NCBI GenBank assembly: GCA_017881915.1
Contig: JADGQK010000026.1
Span: 1-33,787 of the forward strand
From: Chloroflexota bacterium
GTDB taxonomy: Bacteria; Chloroflexota; Limnocylindria; Limnocylindrales; CSP1-4
Reading direction: 5' to 3'
Length of the DNA: 33,787 nucleotides
The position numbers and the translations under genes were made by a program. The notes below the pieces were generated by a model. The model worked only from the letters and a program-made list of their open reading frames with translations, searched no databases and had not been told where the DNA came from. Within the stretch, counting starts at the first letter, position 1, and every line of letters begins with the position of its first letter. Positions 22,254 through 29,778 of this stretch are shown piece by piece.

Positions 22254-23420
22254 CTAATTGCCGGGGCCGTAGCCAGTCAGTTCGACGTAGCCCTCGCCGC
22301 CGAGCGACCGCCCATTGCGAACCGCGCTCACCATTTGGGAACCCTCCCAGTAGACAACACCTGTGCTGGCCCGCGTGTCGAGCTCCTGGTCCTGGACCGT
22401 CGGCCGGAGGTTGATCGTGAGCGCTTGCCCAGGGATCGTCACGGTCCAGCCAGCCGGGTACACTGCGCCGGTCCTTGGTGACGTCCAACGCTTCGTAACG
22501 ACCACGCTGAACGCCGTTCGCTCGAGGTGGCTGACCCGACCGTCACGATCGACGAACGTCCCGTACACCAGCGGATAGCTTCCGTCGGTTGCCCGGACCA
22601 GGGACAGGGTAAGGTCCGAACCGTCGGCCAGGTTGACCGCGAACCAATCCCAGCCGCCCCCTCCGACGGCAATGAAGTCGCCCCACTGGTGATCGAACCA
22701 GGCGCTCCCGTCGACCTGCAGCGTCCGTCCATCAAGAACGATCGAGCCGCTCGCCAGGAGGTCCGTCCTGGAGTAGTAGTAGGAACCGCCGGCCGGCCCG
22801 AAGTCGACCCAGCCGGCCGCGCCCTGGAGCACGGCCGGCTTCGCCGGATGGAGGGCCAGATCCAGGCCGAGACCGCCGGGCGAACCAGCGGCGACTGCTT
22901 CGGCGGTCGACAGCCGAGCGGCCAGGTGGTCGTTGCCGCCGACGCCCAGCATCGTCCAGGCTGGTCGACCGAGCGTCGCTGGATCGGTGGGGTCGGCTCC
23001 CAGCGAGAACGAGAACCCGGCTGCCGCGGCGAGGTCCACGCCCTCGCCGACGACACTGCGCTGGGCATAGTGGAATGCGTCCCGGCCCTCGTCGGTGATC
23101 GCCAGGTGCGACGCCCAGGTCACCGGGAAGCCGCCCCGCTCGGCGCGGAAGATCACATCCTCGAAGCCGTAGCGAGCGCCGGTCGCGACGTCACGGAGAT
23201 GGCCGGTGTAATACCACCACTCGGTCAGTCGCTGATGAGCCGCGTCGTCACCCGGCAGCCGGATCGCGATCGGATCGGACGCGCCGCGCTGGCCGGGACT
23301 GGCGGCTGGCTCGGGCTGGAGGGACGCTGGCGGATTGGCCAGGATCGGTCCACCGGCGCACGCTGCCACGACCAGTGCGAGGATCCAGCTTCCGACCCGT
23401 GGGCCACGCCTGACCGTCAT
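22254..23420 (-). CDS. AttH/CrtC-type lipocalin-like lipoprotein
   Basis: A 388-aa exported protein. The signal ends at VVAAC (Cys21). The mature part shows the AttH/hydroxyneurosporene-synthase (CrtC) fold: EWWYYTGHLRDVATGARYGFE near residue 67, then GGSYYYSRTDLLASGSIVLDG, GSAWFDHQWGDF, and WDWFAVNLADGSDLTLSLVR, with C-terminal WEGSQMVSAVRNGRSL. The FDHQWG block is the family hallmark. CrtC hydrates carotenoids, but many members bind or modify lipids without a known substrate. The ATG overlaps the upstream MMPL stop (ATGA) and follows ggagg. A lipid-handling role with that transporter is inferred from coupling. Confidence 0.85.
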   Translation of the reverse strand: MTVRRGPRVGSWILALVVAACAGGPILANPPASLQPEPAASPGQRGASDPIAIRLPGDDAAHQRLTEWWYYTGHLRDVATGARYGFEDVIFRAERGGFPVTWASHLAITDEGRDAFHYAQRSVVGEGVDLAAAAGFSFSLGADPTDPATLGRPAWTMLGVGGNDHLAARLSTAEAVAAGSPGGLGLDLALHPAKPAVLQGAAGWVDFGPAGGSYYYSRTDLLASGSIVLDGRTLQVDGSAWFDHQWGDFIAVGGGGWDWFAVNLADGSDLTLSLVRATDGSYPLVYGTFVDRDGRVSHLERTAFSVVVTKRWTSPRTGAVYPAGWTVTIPGQALTINLRPTVQDQELDTRASTGVVYWEGSQMVSAVRNGRSLGGEGYVELTGYGPGN

Positions 23421-25696
23421 CCGCTGACCTCCGCCTCGGAGCCCGGCACGCGCTCGGCGAGCCAGCGCCGCAGGCGCTCCGGCATCCACCAGTTCCAGAC
23501 GCCCAGCAGGCGCATCGTGGCCGGCACGAGGAGCGCACGCACGATCGTGGCGTCGATCGCCACCGCGATTGCCACGCCCAGGCCGACCGCCTTGATCAGG
23601 ACGACGTCGGCGAACGCGAACGAGCCGGCCACGACGACCACGATCAGGGCCGCCGAGGTTACGATCCGGCCGCTCCGTTCGAGCCCCCAGGCGACGGCCT
23701 CGGTGTTGTCGTGGGTTCGATCCCAGGCCTCTTTCATCCGGGTCAGTAGGAAGACCTCGTAGTCCATCGACAGCCCGAAGAGCACGCAGAACAGGATCAC
23801 GGGCAGGGTGGTTTCGACGTAGCCGAGCGGCTGAAAGCCCAGGATCCTCGAAAGGTTCCCGTCCTGGAAGATCCAGACCAGGGCGCCGAACGAGGCGAGG
23901 ATCGACAGGCTGTTCATCACCAGCGCCTTGGCCGGCAGGATCGCCGAGCGGAGGAGCACGAGCAGCACGAGGTAGGTCGTCACGAGGATGAACAGGGCGG
24001 TCCGCGGGAAGTCGGCCGCGACTCGGTCCACGACGTCGCTGACATCGGCGGCGCCGCCTGCGATCAGGACCGTCGTACCCGGCGGTGGCGCCAGCGGCCC
24101 GGTCCCGGATCTCAGCGCCGTCACGAGGGCGCGGCCCTGGTCGGCATTCGGACCGTACGCGGTCGTCAACGTGAACGTGGTCAGGTCGCCTTTGGTGGTC
24201 GCCGCCAGCGTTGCTCCGACGAAGCGGTCGGGCGGCCCCGACCGTGAGTTGTACAGGAGCTGGTATTGGGCGAGGCGGATCCGCGGGTCGAGATCCACGT
24301 AGCCGCTGACCGAGGTGATCCGGGGATCGGCCGCCAGCCGGCGCGAGTAGTCGTACAGGGCGGCAACGTTGGCCGGGCTGGTCGCCGCGCCGGTCGTTCG
24401 GATGGCCAGCGAGAGGGGGGCAAACCGCCCAGCGCCGAAGGCCGCGTCGAGCCGGTCGAAGGCAACCCGGGACGGGACGGTCGGCGGCAGGATCGTCGCG
24501 TCGGGTGCATTCAGCCGGACGTGCAGGAACGGCGTGCCGAGCACGAGCAGCAGGCCGAGCGTCGGCAGAAACACGAGGAGCGGCCGGCGCATCACCCGTC
24601 GGGCGAGCCGCGCCCAGGGCTCGTCTGGCGAAGGCCCGGCATTCACCCGGCGCACCGCCAGTCGGTCCAGCCGCGGGCCCAGGATGGACAGGATCGCGGG
24701 CAACAGGGTCAATGCAGCCAGCACCGCGACGCCGACCACGATCGCGCCGGCGATCCCAACCGAGCGCAGGATCGTGAACTCGAACAGGACCAGTCCCAGG
24801 AGCCCGAGCAGGACGGTCAGGCCGGAGAAGAACACGGCCCGCCCGGCGGTCGCCACCGCCGCCTGGACAGCTGCGGCAATGGCCATCTCCGGCTCGTCTG
24901 ACGGCAGCCGGCGCCGGAGCTCCTCGCGGAAGCGACTCGTCATCAGGAGCGAGTAGTCGACGCCCAGGCCCAGGCCCAGGAGCGTGGCCAGGTTGAGCAC
25001 GAAGATGCTCATCTCGGTGAAGCTCGCGACCACGAAGATGGCGGCCAGCGAGACGAGCACGGCGGCGCCACCCACGGCCAGGGGCACGCCTGCCGCCACG
25101 ACCGATCCGAACACGAGCAAGAGGGCGAGGCCCGCCAGTGGGAGGGATACGAATTCGCTCCGACGCAGGTCGTCCTCGGAGACGGTCTGGATGTCACCGT
25201 AGAACGCCGGCCCGCCAGCCAGCTCGATCATGACCGGTGCGGGCGGCAGGCTCGCTATCCGGTCCTCGATCGCCGGCAGGGCCGCGGGGGAGTCATCCGG
25301 TCCGATGTTCAGGAGGACGATGTCGTAGGCCGTCCGCCCGTCGGCCGATACCTGGCTTGGAGCGAGCTGGTAGGAGAGGATCTCGGCAACGTACGGCGCG
25401 CCACCGATCGCCCGGCGAGCGGCTGCCGTGACCGTGTCGTAGGTCGGTTCACCAGCCCGCGTCGTCGTGCTCGAATAGACCAGGACGATCGCGGACTCGG
25501 GCAGGCCGAGCTCGGCATGAAGGACGGCCCGCGCCCGCGACGACTCGAGGTCGGGAAGGTTGAATCCGCCGGCATGGAGTGCCGCCGAGGCCCGTGGGGC
25601 GAGCGGCAGGGCAACCAGCAGGAGCACCGCCCAGGCCGCGACCACCAGCCAGCGGCGCCGATAGGCGAGCCGGCCCAGCCGCTCGAAGATCGTCAT
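23417..25696 (-). CDS. MMPL/RND-family transporter
   Basis: A 759-aa membrane protein with two repeated halves. Helix 1 is RRRWLVVAAWAVLLLVALPLA. The conserved Asp-Tyr pair appears twice, GLGLGVDYSLLMTSRFREE in the first half and FGLSMDYEVFLLTRMKEAW in the second. Each half has one large outer loop and about six helices. The C-terminal HDNTEAVAWGLERSGRIVTSAALI and the ending VWNWWMPERLRRW are typical of actinobacterial-type MmpL proteins, which export lipids or glycolipids by proton motive force. The start at 25696 (MTIFERLGRLAYRRRW) is the family N-terminus; longer in-frame reading adds Arg/Pro-rich sequence. It is translationally coupled to the AttH-like lipoprotein, suggesting joint lipid export. 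The cargo is unknown. Confidence 0.93.
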   Translation of the reverse strand: MTIFERLGRLAYRRRWLVVAAWAVLLLVALPLAPRASAALHAGGFNLPDLESSRARAVLHAELGLPESAIVLVYSSTTTRAGEPTYDTVTAAARRAIGGAPYVAEILSYQLAPSQVSADGRTAYDIVLLNIGPDDSPAALPAIEDRIASLPPAPVMIELAGGPAFYGDIQTVSEDDLRRSEFVSLPLAGLALLLVFGSVVAAGVPLAVGGAAVLVSLAAIFVVASFTEMSIFVLNLATLLGLGLGVDYSLLMTSRFREELRRRLPSDEPEMAIAAAVQAAVATAGRAVFFSGLTVLLGLLGLVLFEFTILRSVGIAGAIVVGVAVLAALTLLPAILSILGPRLDRLAVRRVNAGPSPDEPWARLARRVMRRPLLVFLPTLGLLLVLGTPFLHVRLNAPDATILPPTVPSRVAFDRLDAAFGAGRFAPLSLAIRTTGAATSPANVAALYDYSRRLAADPRITSVSGYVDLDPRIRLAQYQLLYNSRSGPPDRFVGATLAATTKGDLTTFTLTTAYGPNADQGRALVTALRSGTGPLAPPPGTTVLIAGGAADVSDVVDRVAADFPRTALFILVTTYLVLLVLLRSAILPAKALVMNSLSILASFGALVWIFQDGNLSRILGFQPLGYVETTLPVILFCVLFGLSMDYEVFLLTRMKEAWDRTHDNTEAVAWGLERSGRIVTSAALIVVVVAGSFAFADVVLIKAVGLGVAIAVAIDATIVRALLVPATMRLLGVWNWWMPERLRRWLAERVPGSEAEVSG

Positions 25697-25853
25697 CGGC
25701 CGGGCCACGGGCTCGAGGCGTGTCCCGCGGGGAGGCGCCTGGAACGAGACTGGCCGGGGGGCATATCCGCATCGTACCCGCCCGACCCGGATCACCCGCC
25801 CGGCTCGCCCTTGCCAGGCCTGGCTCGCCGCCGCGCTCGTTGAGGCGGATACT

Positions 25854-26435
25854 GTGCCCAGGCTTCAGCGGGACGGTGCCAACCCGCCACGTGCCGAAAT
25901 CGAGGGGACGAATACGCAGCACCGTACGCGGACGGGATCCGGCGAGCGCGACGTCCAGGATCCTGCCGAACCGGACCTCCGCTTCGGTCCCGACGTCATC
26001 GCGCACACCCGGGCGCTGATCGACGAACTGAGCCGCGCTCGTTCGCTCCAGCACTGCTCGGTGTTCCTGTGGGATCCGGCCGTCGATCGGCTGCGCCTCA
26101 CGGCCCAGCAATGGGGAGCGGGCGAGGACCTGGGTGAGGTCCACGTCGGTACCTGGACGATAGCCCTGAGCGGCGTGTGCGGCCGAGCCTTCACGACCGG
26201 GCTCCCGGCACTTGTCCCCGACGTGGAGGATGACCCGGACTTCCTGAGCTTCCCGGGAAGCCGAACGCGGAGCGAGCTGGCCGTCCCGATCCTGTTCGAC
26301 GGCCGGCCGATCGGTGTCATCAACCTGGAAAGCCCCCGCGTCGGTGCCTACGGACCCGCCGATGTCGAGGCGCTGGGCACCTGGGCCGACTCGGTTGGTG
26401 AGGCGATCCACAGCTTCTGCTTCAGCCCTGACTGA
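25854..26435 (+). CDS. GAF domain protein
   Basis: A 193-aa soluble protein with a single GAF domain at about 45-188 and no output domain. Motifs are QHCSVFLWDPAVDRLRLTA, LSGVCGRAFTTGLPALVPDV, SRTRSELAVPILFDGRPIGV and INLESPRVGAYGPADVEAL. GAF domains bind small molecules such as cyclic nucleotides, haem or aromatics, or act as free-methionine sulfoxide reductase (fRMsr). A Cys at GVCGRAF is present, but the fRMsr cysteine pattern is not convincing. The start is taken at GTG 25854. It is directly preceded by a GATACT hexamer, so the real 5' end may differ, and the N-terminal 40 residues are low-complexity and weakly supported. Confidence 0.75.
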   Translation: MPRLQRDGANPPRAEIEGTNTQHRTRTGSGERDVQDPAEPDLRFGPDVIAHTRALIDELSRARSLQHCSVFLWDPAVDRLRLTAQQWGAGEDLGEVHVGTWTIALSGVCGRAFTTGLPALVPDVEDDPDFLSFPGSRTRSELAVPILFDGRPIGVINLESPRVGAYGPADVEALGTWADSVGEAIHSFCFSPD

Positions 26436-26509
26436 GCTCGGGAGGGTCGCGCGGGCGGGTCCATCTGCTACGATCCCGTCGTTCAGTCTCCGATCGTCGA
26501 GGCGCCCCG

Positions 26510-26842
26510 GTGCAACTCCTCCTGGTGCCGTTTCAGGGACCCCTGCAATTCGCGATCTTCACGATCGCCACCGTGATCAGCGGTGGCTTCGTATTCATCT
26601 TCGCCCGTTCGGCGATGGCCTCGGAGGGGCGCTCGCCGGGCCTGGTCCGGGCGATGACGAACCCCAATACGAAGTTCCTGTTCACGTTCCTGGCGATTGG
26701 CTGGGCGCTCCTGTTCGGGATCGGCCTCCAGCTCGTGCCCCACGAGGGCGCCAACTCGCCGTACGGTGGCCTGGCCCTGATCGCCATGTTCTCGGGCTTC
26801 TTCATCCTGATGGGATTGCTCTGGTCCGTCATCGGCGAGTGA
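26510..26842 (+). CDS. Small three-helix membrane protein of unknown function
   Basis: 110 aa from GTG 26510. Three hydrophobic helices are clear: about 11-32 (PLQFAIFTIATVISGGFVFIF), 54-76 (FLFTFLAIGWALLFGIGLQL) and 84-108 (ALIAMFSGFFILMGLLWSV). The loop between helices 1 and 2 is charged (ASEGRSPGLVRAMTNPNTK). No motif that I recognise. A TACGAT hexamer at 26469-26474 could be its -10, with a 35-nt gap to the start. The Shine-Dalgarno is weak. Composition and codon use fit neighbouring genes, so it is likely real. Confidence 0.7.
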   Translation: MQLLLVPFQGPLQFAIFTIATVISGGFVFIFARSAMASEGRSPGLVRAMTNPNTKFLFTFLAIGWALLFGIGLQLVPHEGANSPYGGLALIAMFSGFFILMGLLWSVIGE

Positions 26843-26846
26843 GCCT

Positions 26847-26878
26847 CGCAGTGGCGCAGTGGCGCAGTGGCGCAGTGG
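26847..26878. repeat. Four perfect 8-bp tandem repeats
   Basis: cgcagtgg is repeated four times head to tail just after the stop of the small membrane gene. A looser echo (gcgcagga twice) follows about 30 nt later. A simple-sequence tract of this kind may vary in copy number by slippage. Confidence 0.8.
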
Positions 26879-27209
26879 GCTCGCGGACGCAGGTGGCTCG
26901 TTGGCGCAGGAGCGCAGGAGCGTAGCGGCGCCTGGGGCTCGAGCCCGTGTGTTTGAATCGGAGGGTCGGGACCGCCGTTAGACGCACACCGCGGACCTGA
27001 CAGATTCCGCCGGCAGACGCGTTACGGTCGGTCGGCTGCTTCTCGGGCCTCGGTTTCCGGTCCGATCGAGCCCAGTCGTTCGTGGCGCAAGATGAATCGG
27101 TTAGATTCGGCCGCGGAATCACTCCGATTTCGACCATACGGCGGCTGGTGGCGGCATTTGTCACCAATGGGCTATCCGGTTGACTCCGGTCAGCACAAGA
27201 TGTAGTGGG
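26879..27209. other. Non-coding stretch
   Basis: 331 nt with no gene I can support on either strand and no strong hairpin. The first 60 nt continue the simple-sequence composition of the tandem repeat. The rest has lower GC than its neighbours (attcgg and gaatc-rich patches around 27090-27150). Confidence 0.4.
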
Positions 27210-27338
27210 TCAACTCCGCGCCGGTCGCGGACCGGCGATGGTTCTCGGCCCGCGCACGAACCGCCGCCAGCCGACGATGAGAACGACCAGTCCCGCCACG
27301 ATCCCGGCGAGGTGGTCGAACGCGACCGCGCTGATCAT
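27210..27338 (-). CDS. Possible 42-aa single-helix membrane protein
   Basis: A short reading frame from ATG 27338 encodes a 42-aa peptide starting MISAVAFDHLAGIVAGLVVL. One clear hydrophobic helix (about 10-23) is followed by a strongly basic tail (GWRRFVRGPRTIAGPRPARS), as expected from the positive-inside rule. It lies 54 nt after the stop of the larger membrane gene on the same strand, so co-transcription is possible. gggcagga is a weak Shine-Dalgarno candidate about 16 nt upstream. Small size and no known homologue in memory keep confidence low. Confidence 0.4.
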   Translation of the reverse strand: MISAVAFDHLAGIVAGLVVLIVGWRRFVRGPRTIAGPRPARS

Positions 27339-27392
27339 CGGAAGGGTGAGCCGGGCACGATCCTGCCCTTCGAGTCGCTGGGCTGATCCGGG

Positions 27393-27935
27393 TCAGCGAG
27401 GAGCGACCGCAGTTCCGGCAGGGGGTTGCGCTGCCCCGCGATCTTCCGTCGAGCGCCCGTGGAAGCGGGCCGGCAGACGCGCGAGGACCGCGAACAGCAC
27501 AGCGGTCACGCCGAGGATCGCACCCTGCTCCGAGGGGAAGCCGCCCGGCGACTTCGACAGCTCCCACAAGACCATCGGAGCGAACGCGACGATGGCGGTC
27601 AGGACACGTGCGTGCGGAGCGCGGCGGGCGACGTATTCGAGGCCGACGAGAACCGCCAACAAGCCGGGCAGGACGAAGATCCAGCGGACCAGGAGAAAGC
27701 CGGCGACGAGCGGCACCAGTTCGACTGGCGTCACGGATATCGTCACCCCCGGCACCAGTTCGAGTGGCGTCACGGGTATGGTCGCCCCCGCGACGAGGTT
27801 CGCCGCCACGTCCACCATGGCCACGACCTCGTACGCCAGCAACACCAGCAGGGCATTGGCGAGGACCCGGACGGTCCCGGCGTGCCAGCCAAAGGGATCG
27901 CGATACGCGGCGGCGCGGACCAGATGCTTCGACAT
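27393..27935 (-). CDS. Multi-pass membrane protein with a 13-residue internal duplication
   Basis: A 180-aa protein with about four helices: VLANALLVLLAYEVVAMVDVAANL, LVPLVAGFLLVRWIFVLPGLLAVLV, VLTAIVAFAPMVLWEL and GAILGVTAVLFAVLARL. Between helices 1 and 2 a 13-residue unit is present twice (GATIPVTPLELVP, GVTISVTPVELVP), from a 39-bp tandem duplication at 27711-27788. The C-terminus is a charged, Ala/Pro-rich tail. ATG 27935 is preferred because agggag lies 6 nt before it; ATG 27941 would leave no room for that site. I do not recognise the family. It diverges from the lysine 2,3-aminomutase gene. Confidence 0.68.
   Translation of the reverse strand: MSKHLVRAAAYRDPFGWHAGTVRVLANALLVLLAYEVVAMVDVAANLVAGATIPVTPLELVPGVTISVTPVELVPLVAGFLLVRWIFVLPGLLAVLVGLEYVARRAPHARVLTAIVAFAPMVLWELSKSPGGFPSEQGAILGVTAVLFAVLARLPARFHGRSTEDRGAAQPPAGTAVAPR
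27711..27788. repeat. 39-bp in-frame tandem duplication
   Basis: Two adjacent 39-bp copies (27711-27749, 27750-27788), both starting cggcaccagttcga, differ at only a few bases. The unit is 13 codons long, so frame is preserved. Confidence 0.8.
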
Positions 27936-28062
27936 CGTCATCTCCCTGTCTGCCGGGCAGTCGTCCCGGATGCTCCTTGCTCCAATGACGCCCCGAGCGC
28001 CTCGGGAGTGTCGTTCGTGGCTGTTGCACCCGACATCGCTGGACCGGCGCGGATCTCCCGGG

Positions 28063-28068
28063 TATCAT
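28063..28068 (+). promoter_or_regulatory. Possible -10 element of the aminomutase gene
   Basis: TATCAT, about 10 nt upstream of the palindrome at 28078. It would give a leader of about 80 nt. No good -35 is seen. Confidence 0.35.
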
Positions 28069-28077
28069 CCCTGCATG

Positions 28078-28103
28078 CAGACTGCATAGACTTTATGCGT
28101 CTG
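28078..28103 (+). promoter_or_regulatory. Interrupted palindrome in the aminomutase leader
   Basis: cagac-t-gcata, a 5-nt loop gactt, then tatgc-gtctg: ten paired bases with one bulge. It sits just downstream of a possible -10 and 50 nt before the start codon. It could be a repressor site or an RNA hairpin. Confidence 0.55.
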
Positions 28104-28154
28104 GGCGGGTCCTGACGGCCGCCAAGTTCGATTGCCGAGGCAGGAGGCCCGCGC

Positions 28155-29759
28155 GTGGATGCCCAGGAGATCCAGACGGCTGTTGCCCGTCAGGCCGCCG
28201 CGGCCGACGCAGCGACGCCGTTCGTCAACCGGCGCGACCCCGCCCGGCTCCTTGGACCTGATGGTCAGCCGGCGGTCAGCCGGCGGGCACCGATCTGGCA
28301 GGACGTCCCCGACGAGAAGTGGAACGACTGGCGCTGGCAGCTCAGCAATCGGGTCAACGACCTCGCCGAGATCGAGCAGATCCTGGAGTTGACCGACGAG
28401 GAGCGTGACGGACTGTCCGCCCCCGACAAGTTCCGGGTGGACATCACCCCGTACTTCATCAGCCTGATCGATCCGCACGATCCGGACGATCCAATTCGCC
28501 GCCAGGTCATCCCACTCGGCCGCGAGCAGTCGGCCTTCACCGGGATGATGGAGGACTCGCTGGCCGAGGACCGCCACTCGCCCGTGCCGGGCCTGGTTCA
28601 CCGCTATCCCGATCGAGTCCTGATGCTGGTCACGACCCAGTGCGCGAGCTACTGCCGGTACTGCACCCGGAGCCGGATCGTCGGTGATGCGACGATGAAC
28701 TTCAACCGCAAGGAACACGAGGCGCAGCTCGACTACCTGCGCCGGACACCCCAGGTCCGCGACGTCCTGATCAGCGGTGGTGACGGCCTCACGCTCGCCC
28801 CGAAGCTGTTCGAGTCGATCCTGCGCGGCCTGCGCGAGATCCCGCATATCGAGATCATCCGGATCGGTTCACGAGTCCCCGTCTTCCTGCCCCAGCGGAT
28901 CGACGACGAGCTGTGCGCGATGCTCGAGAAATACCATCCGCTCTGGATCAACCTCCATTTCAACCACCCCAACGAGATCACGCCCGAAGTCAGCCGGGCC
29001 GTCGACAAGCTCACTCGGGCCGGGCTGCCGGTCGGCAACCAGTCGGTCCTGCTGGCCGGCGTGAACGATTGCGTCCACATCCAGCGCGCGCTCGTCCACA
29101 AGCTCGTGGAGAACCGGATCAGGCCGTACTACCTCTACCAGTGCGACCTTGTCGAGGGCTCGGGCCACTTTCGGACACCGGTCGGCAAGGGCCTGGAGAT
29201 CATGGAAGGGTTGCGTGGTCACACGAGCGGCTACGCGATCCCGACCTACGTGATCGATGCGCCCGGCGGCGGCGGCAAGATTCCGGTGATGCCCAATTAC
29301 CTGATCAGCTACTCCGACCACAAGGTCGTGCTGCGCAACTACGAGGGCTACATCACGACCTACGAGGAGCCGCCGACCTACCGCCAGCACGATCGGGCCG
29401 CCTGCTCGTACTGCCAGAATGAGCGTTCGGAGCCGGGTCAGTCGGGCATCCTCGGGCTGCTCGAGGGCGAACGGATGTGGATCGAGCCGAAGGGCTTCAA
29501 CGAGATCCACACCCGCGGCAATACCGAGGCGCACCGCCTCCAGGATCCCGCCAAGTGGGTCCCCCTTGGCATTGGCGCGATCGAAGGCAGCGCCGACACT
29601 TCGCTACGCGTCCTTGATTCCGGGGAGGGTGCCCGGGCCGAGGTCAGTGCTGCGGCCGAAGGCACGGCCCTCCAACCCGCGCCGACCTATGGGCCGGGTG
29701 AGGAACCACGACCGCGCGATGGCGAGCCAACTGGGTCGGCCCACGGCGAGCTCCTCTAG
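28155..29759 (+). CDS. kamA: Lysine 2,3-aminomutase (radical SAM/PLP)
   Basis: A 534-aa enzyme converting L-lysine to L-beta-lysine with a 4Fe-4S cluster, SAM and PLP. The cluster motif is CASYCRYC (Cys163/167/170). The PLP lysine is Lys375 in PGGGGKIPVMPNYL. Asp331 (YQCDLVEGSGHFRTPV) and Asp368 (YVIDAPGGGG) match the two aspartates that bind the substrate's side-chain amine in the clostridial enzyme, favouring lysine over glutamate. QSVLLAGVNDCVHI carries the conserved structural Cys. It is about 115 residues longer than typical enzymes, mostly at the C-terminus (after about 440), where the tail becomes Ala/Gly/Pro-rich. GTG 28155 follows aggagg (28142-28147). No beta-lysine acetyltransferase (ablB) is adjacent, so the product's fate is unknown. 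Confidence 0.94.
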   Translation: MDAQEIQTAVARQAAAADAATPFVNRRDPARLLGPDGQPAVSRRAPIWQDVPDEKWNDWRWQLSNRVNDLAEIEQILELTDEERDGLSAPDKFRVDITPYFISLIDPHDPDDPIRRQVIPLGREQSAFTGMMEDSLAEDRHSPVPGLVHRYPDRVLMLVTTQCASYCRYCTRSRIVGDATMNFNRKEHEAQLDYLRRTPQVRDVLISGGDGLTLAPKLFESILRGLREIPHIEIIRIGSRVPVFLPQRIDDELCAMLEKYHPLWINLHFNHPNEITPEVSRAVDKLTRAGLPVGNQSVLLAGVNDCVHIQRALVHKLVENRIRPYYLYQCDLVEGSGHFRTPVGKGLEIMEGLRGHTSGYAIPTYVIDAPGGGGKIPVMPNYLISYSDHKVVLRNYEGYITTYEEPPTYRQHDRAACSYCQNERSEPGQSGILGLLEGERMWIEPKGFNEIHTRGNTEAHRLQDPAKWVPLGIGAIEGSADTSLRVLDSGEGARAEVSAAAEGTALQPAPTYGPGEEPRPRDGEPTGSAHGELL

Positions 29760-29778
29760 GAGCGTCTCAGCCGAGCGG

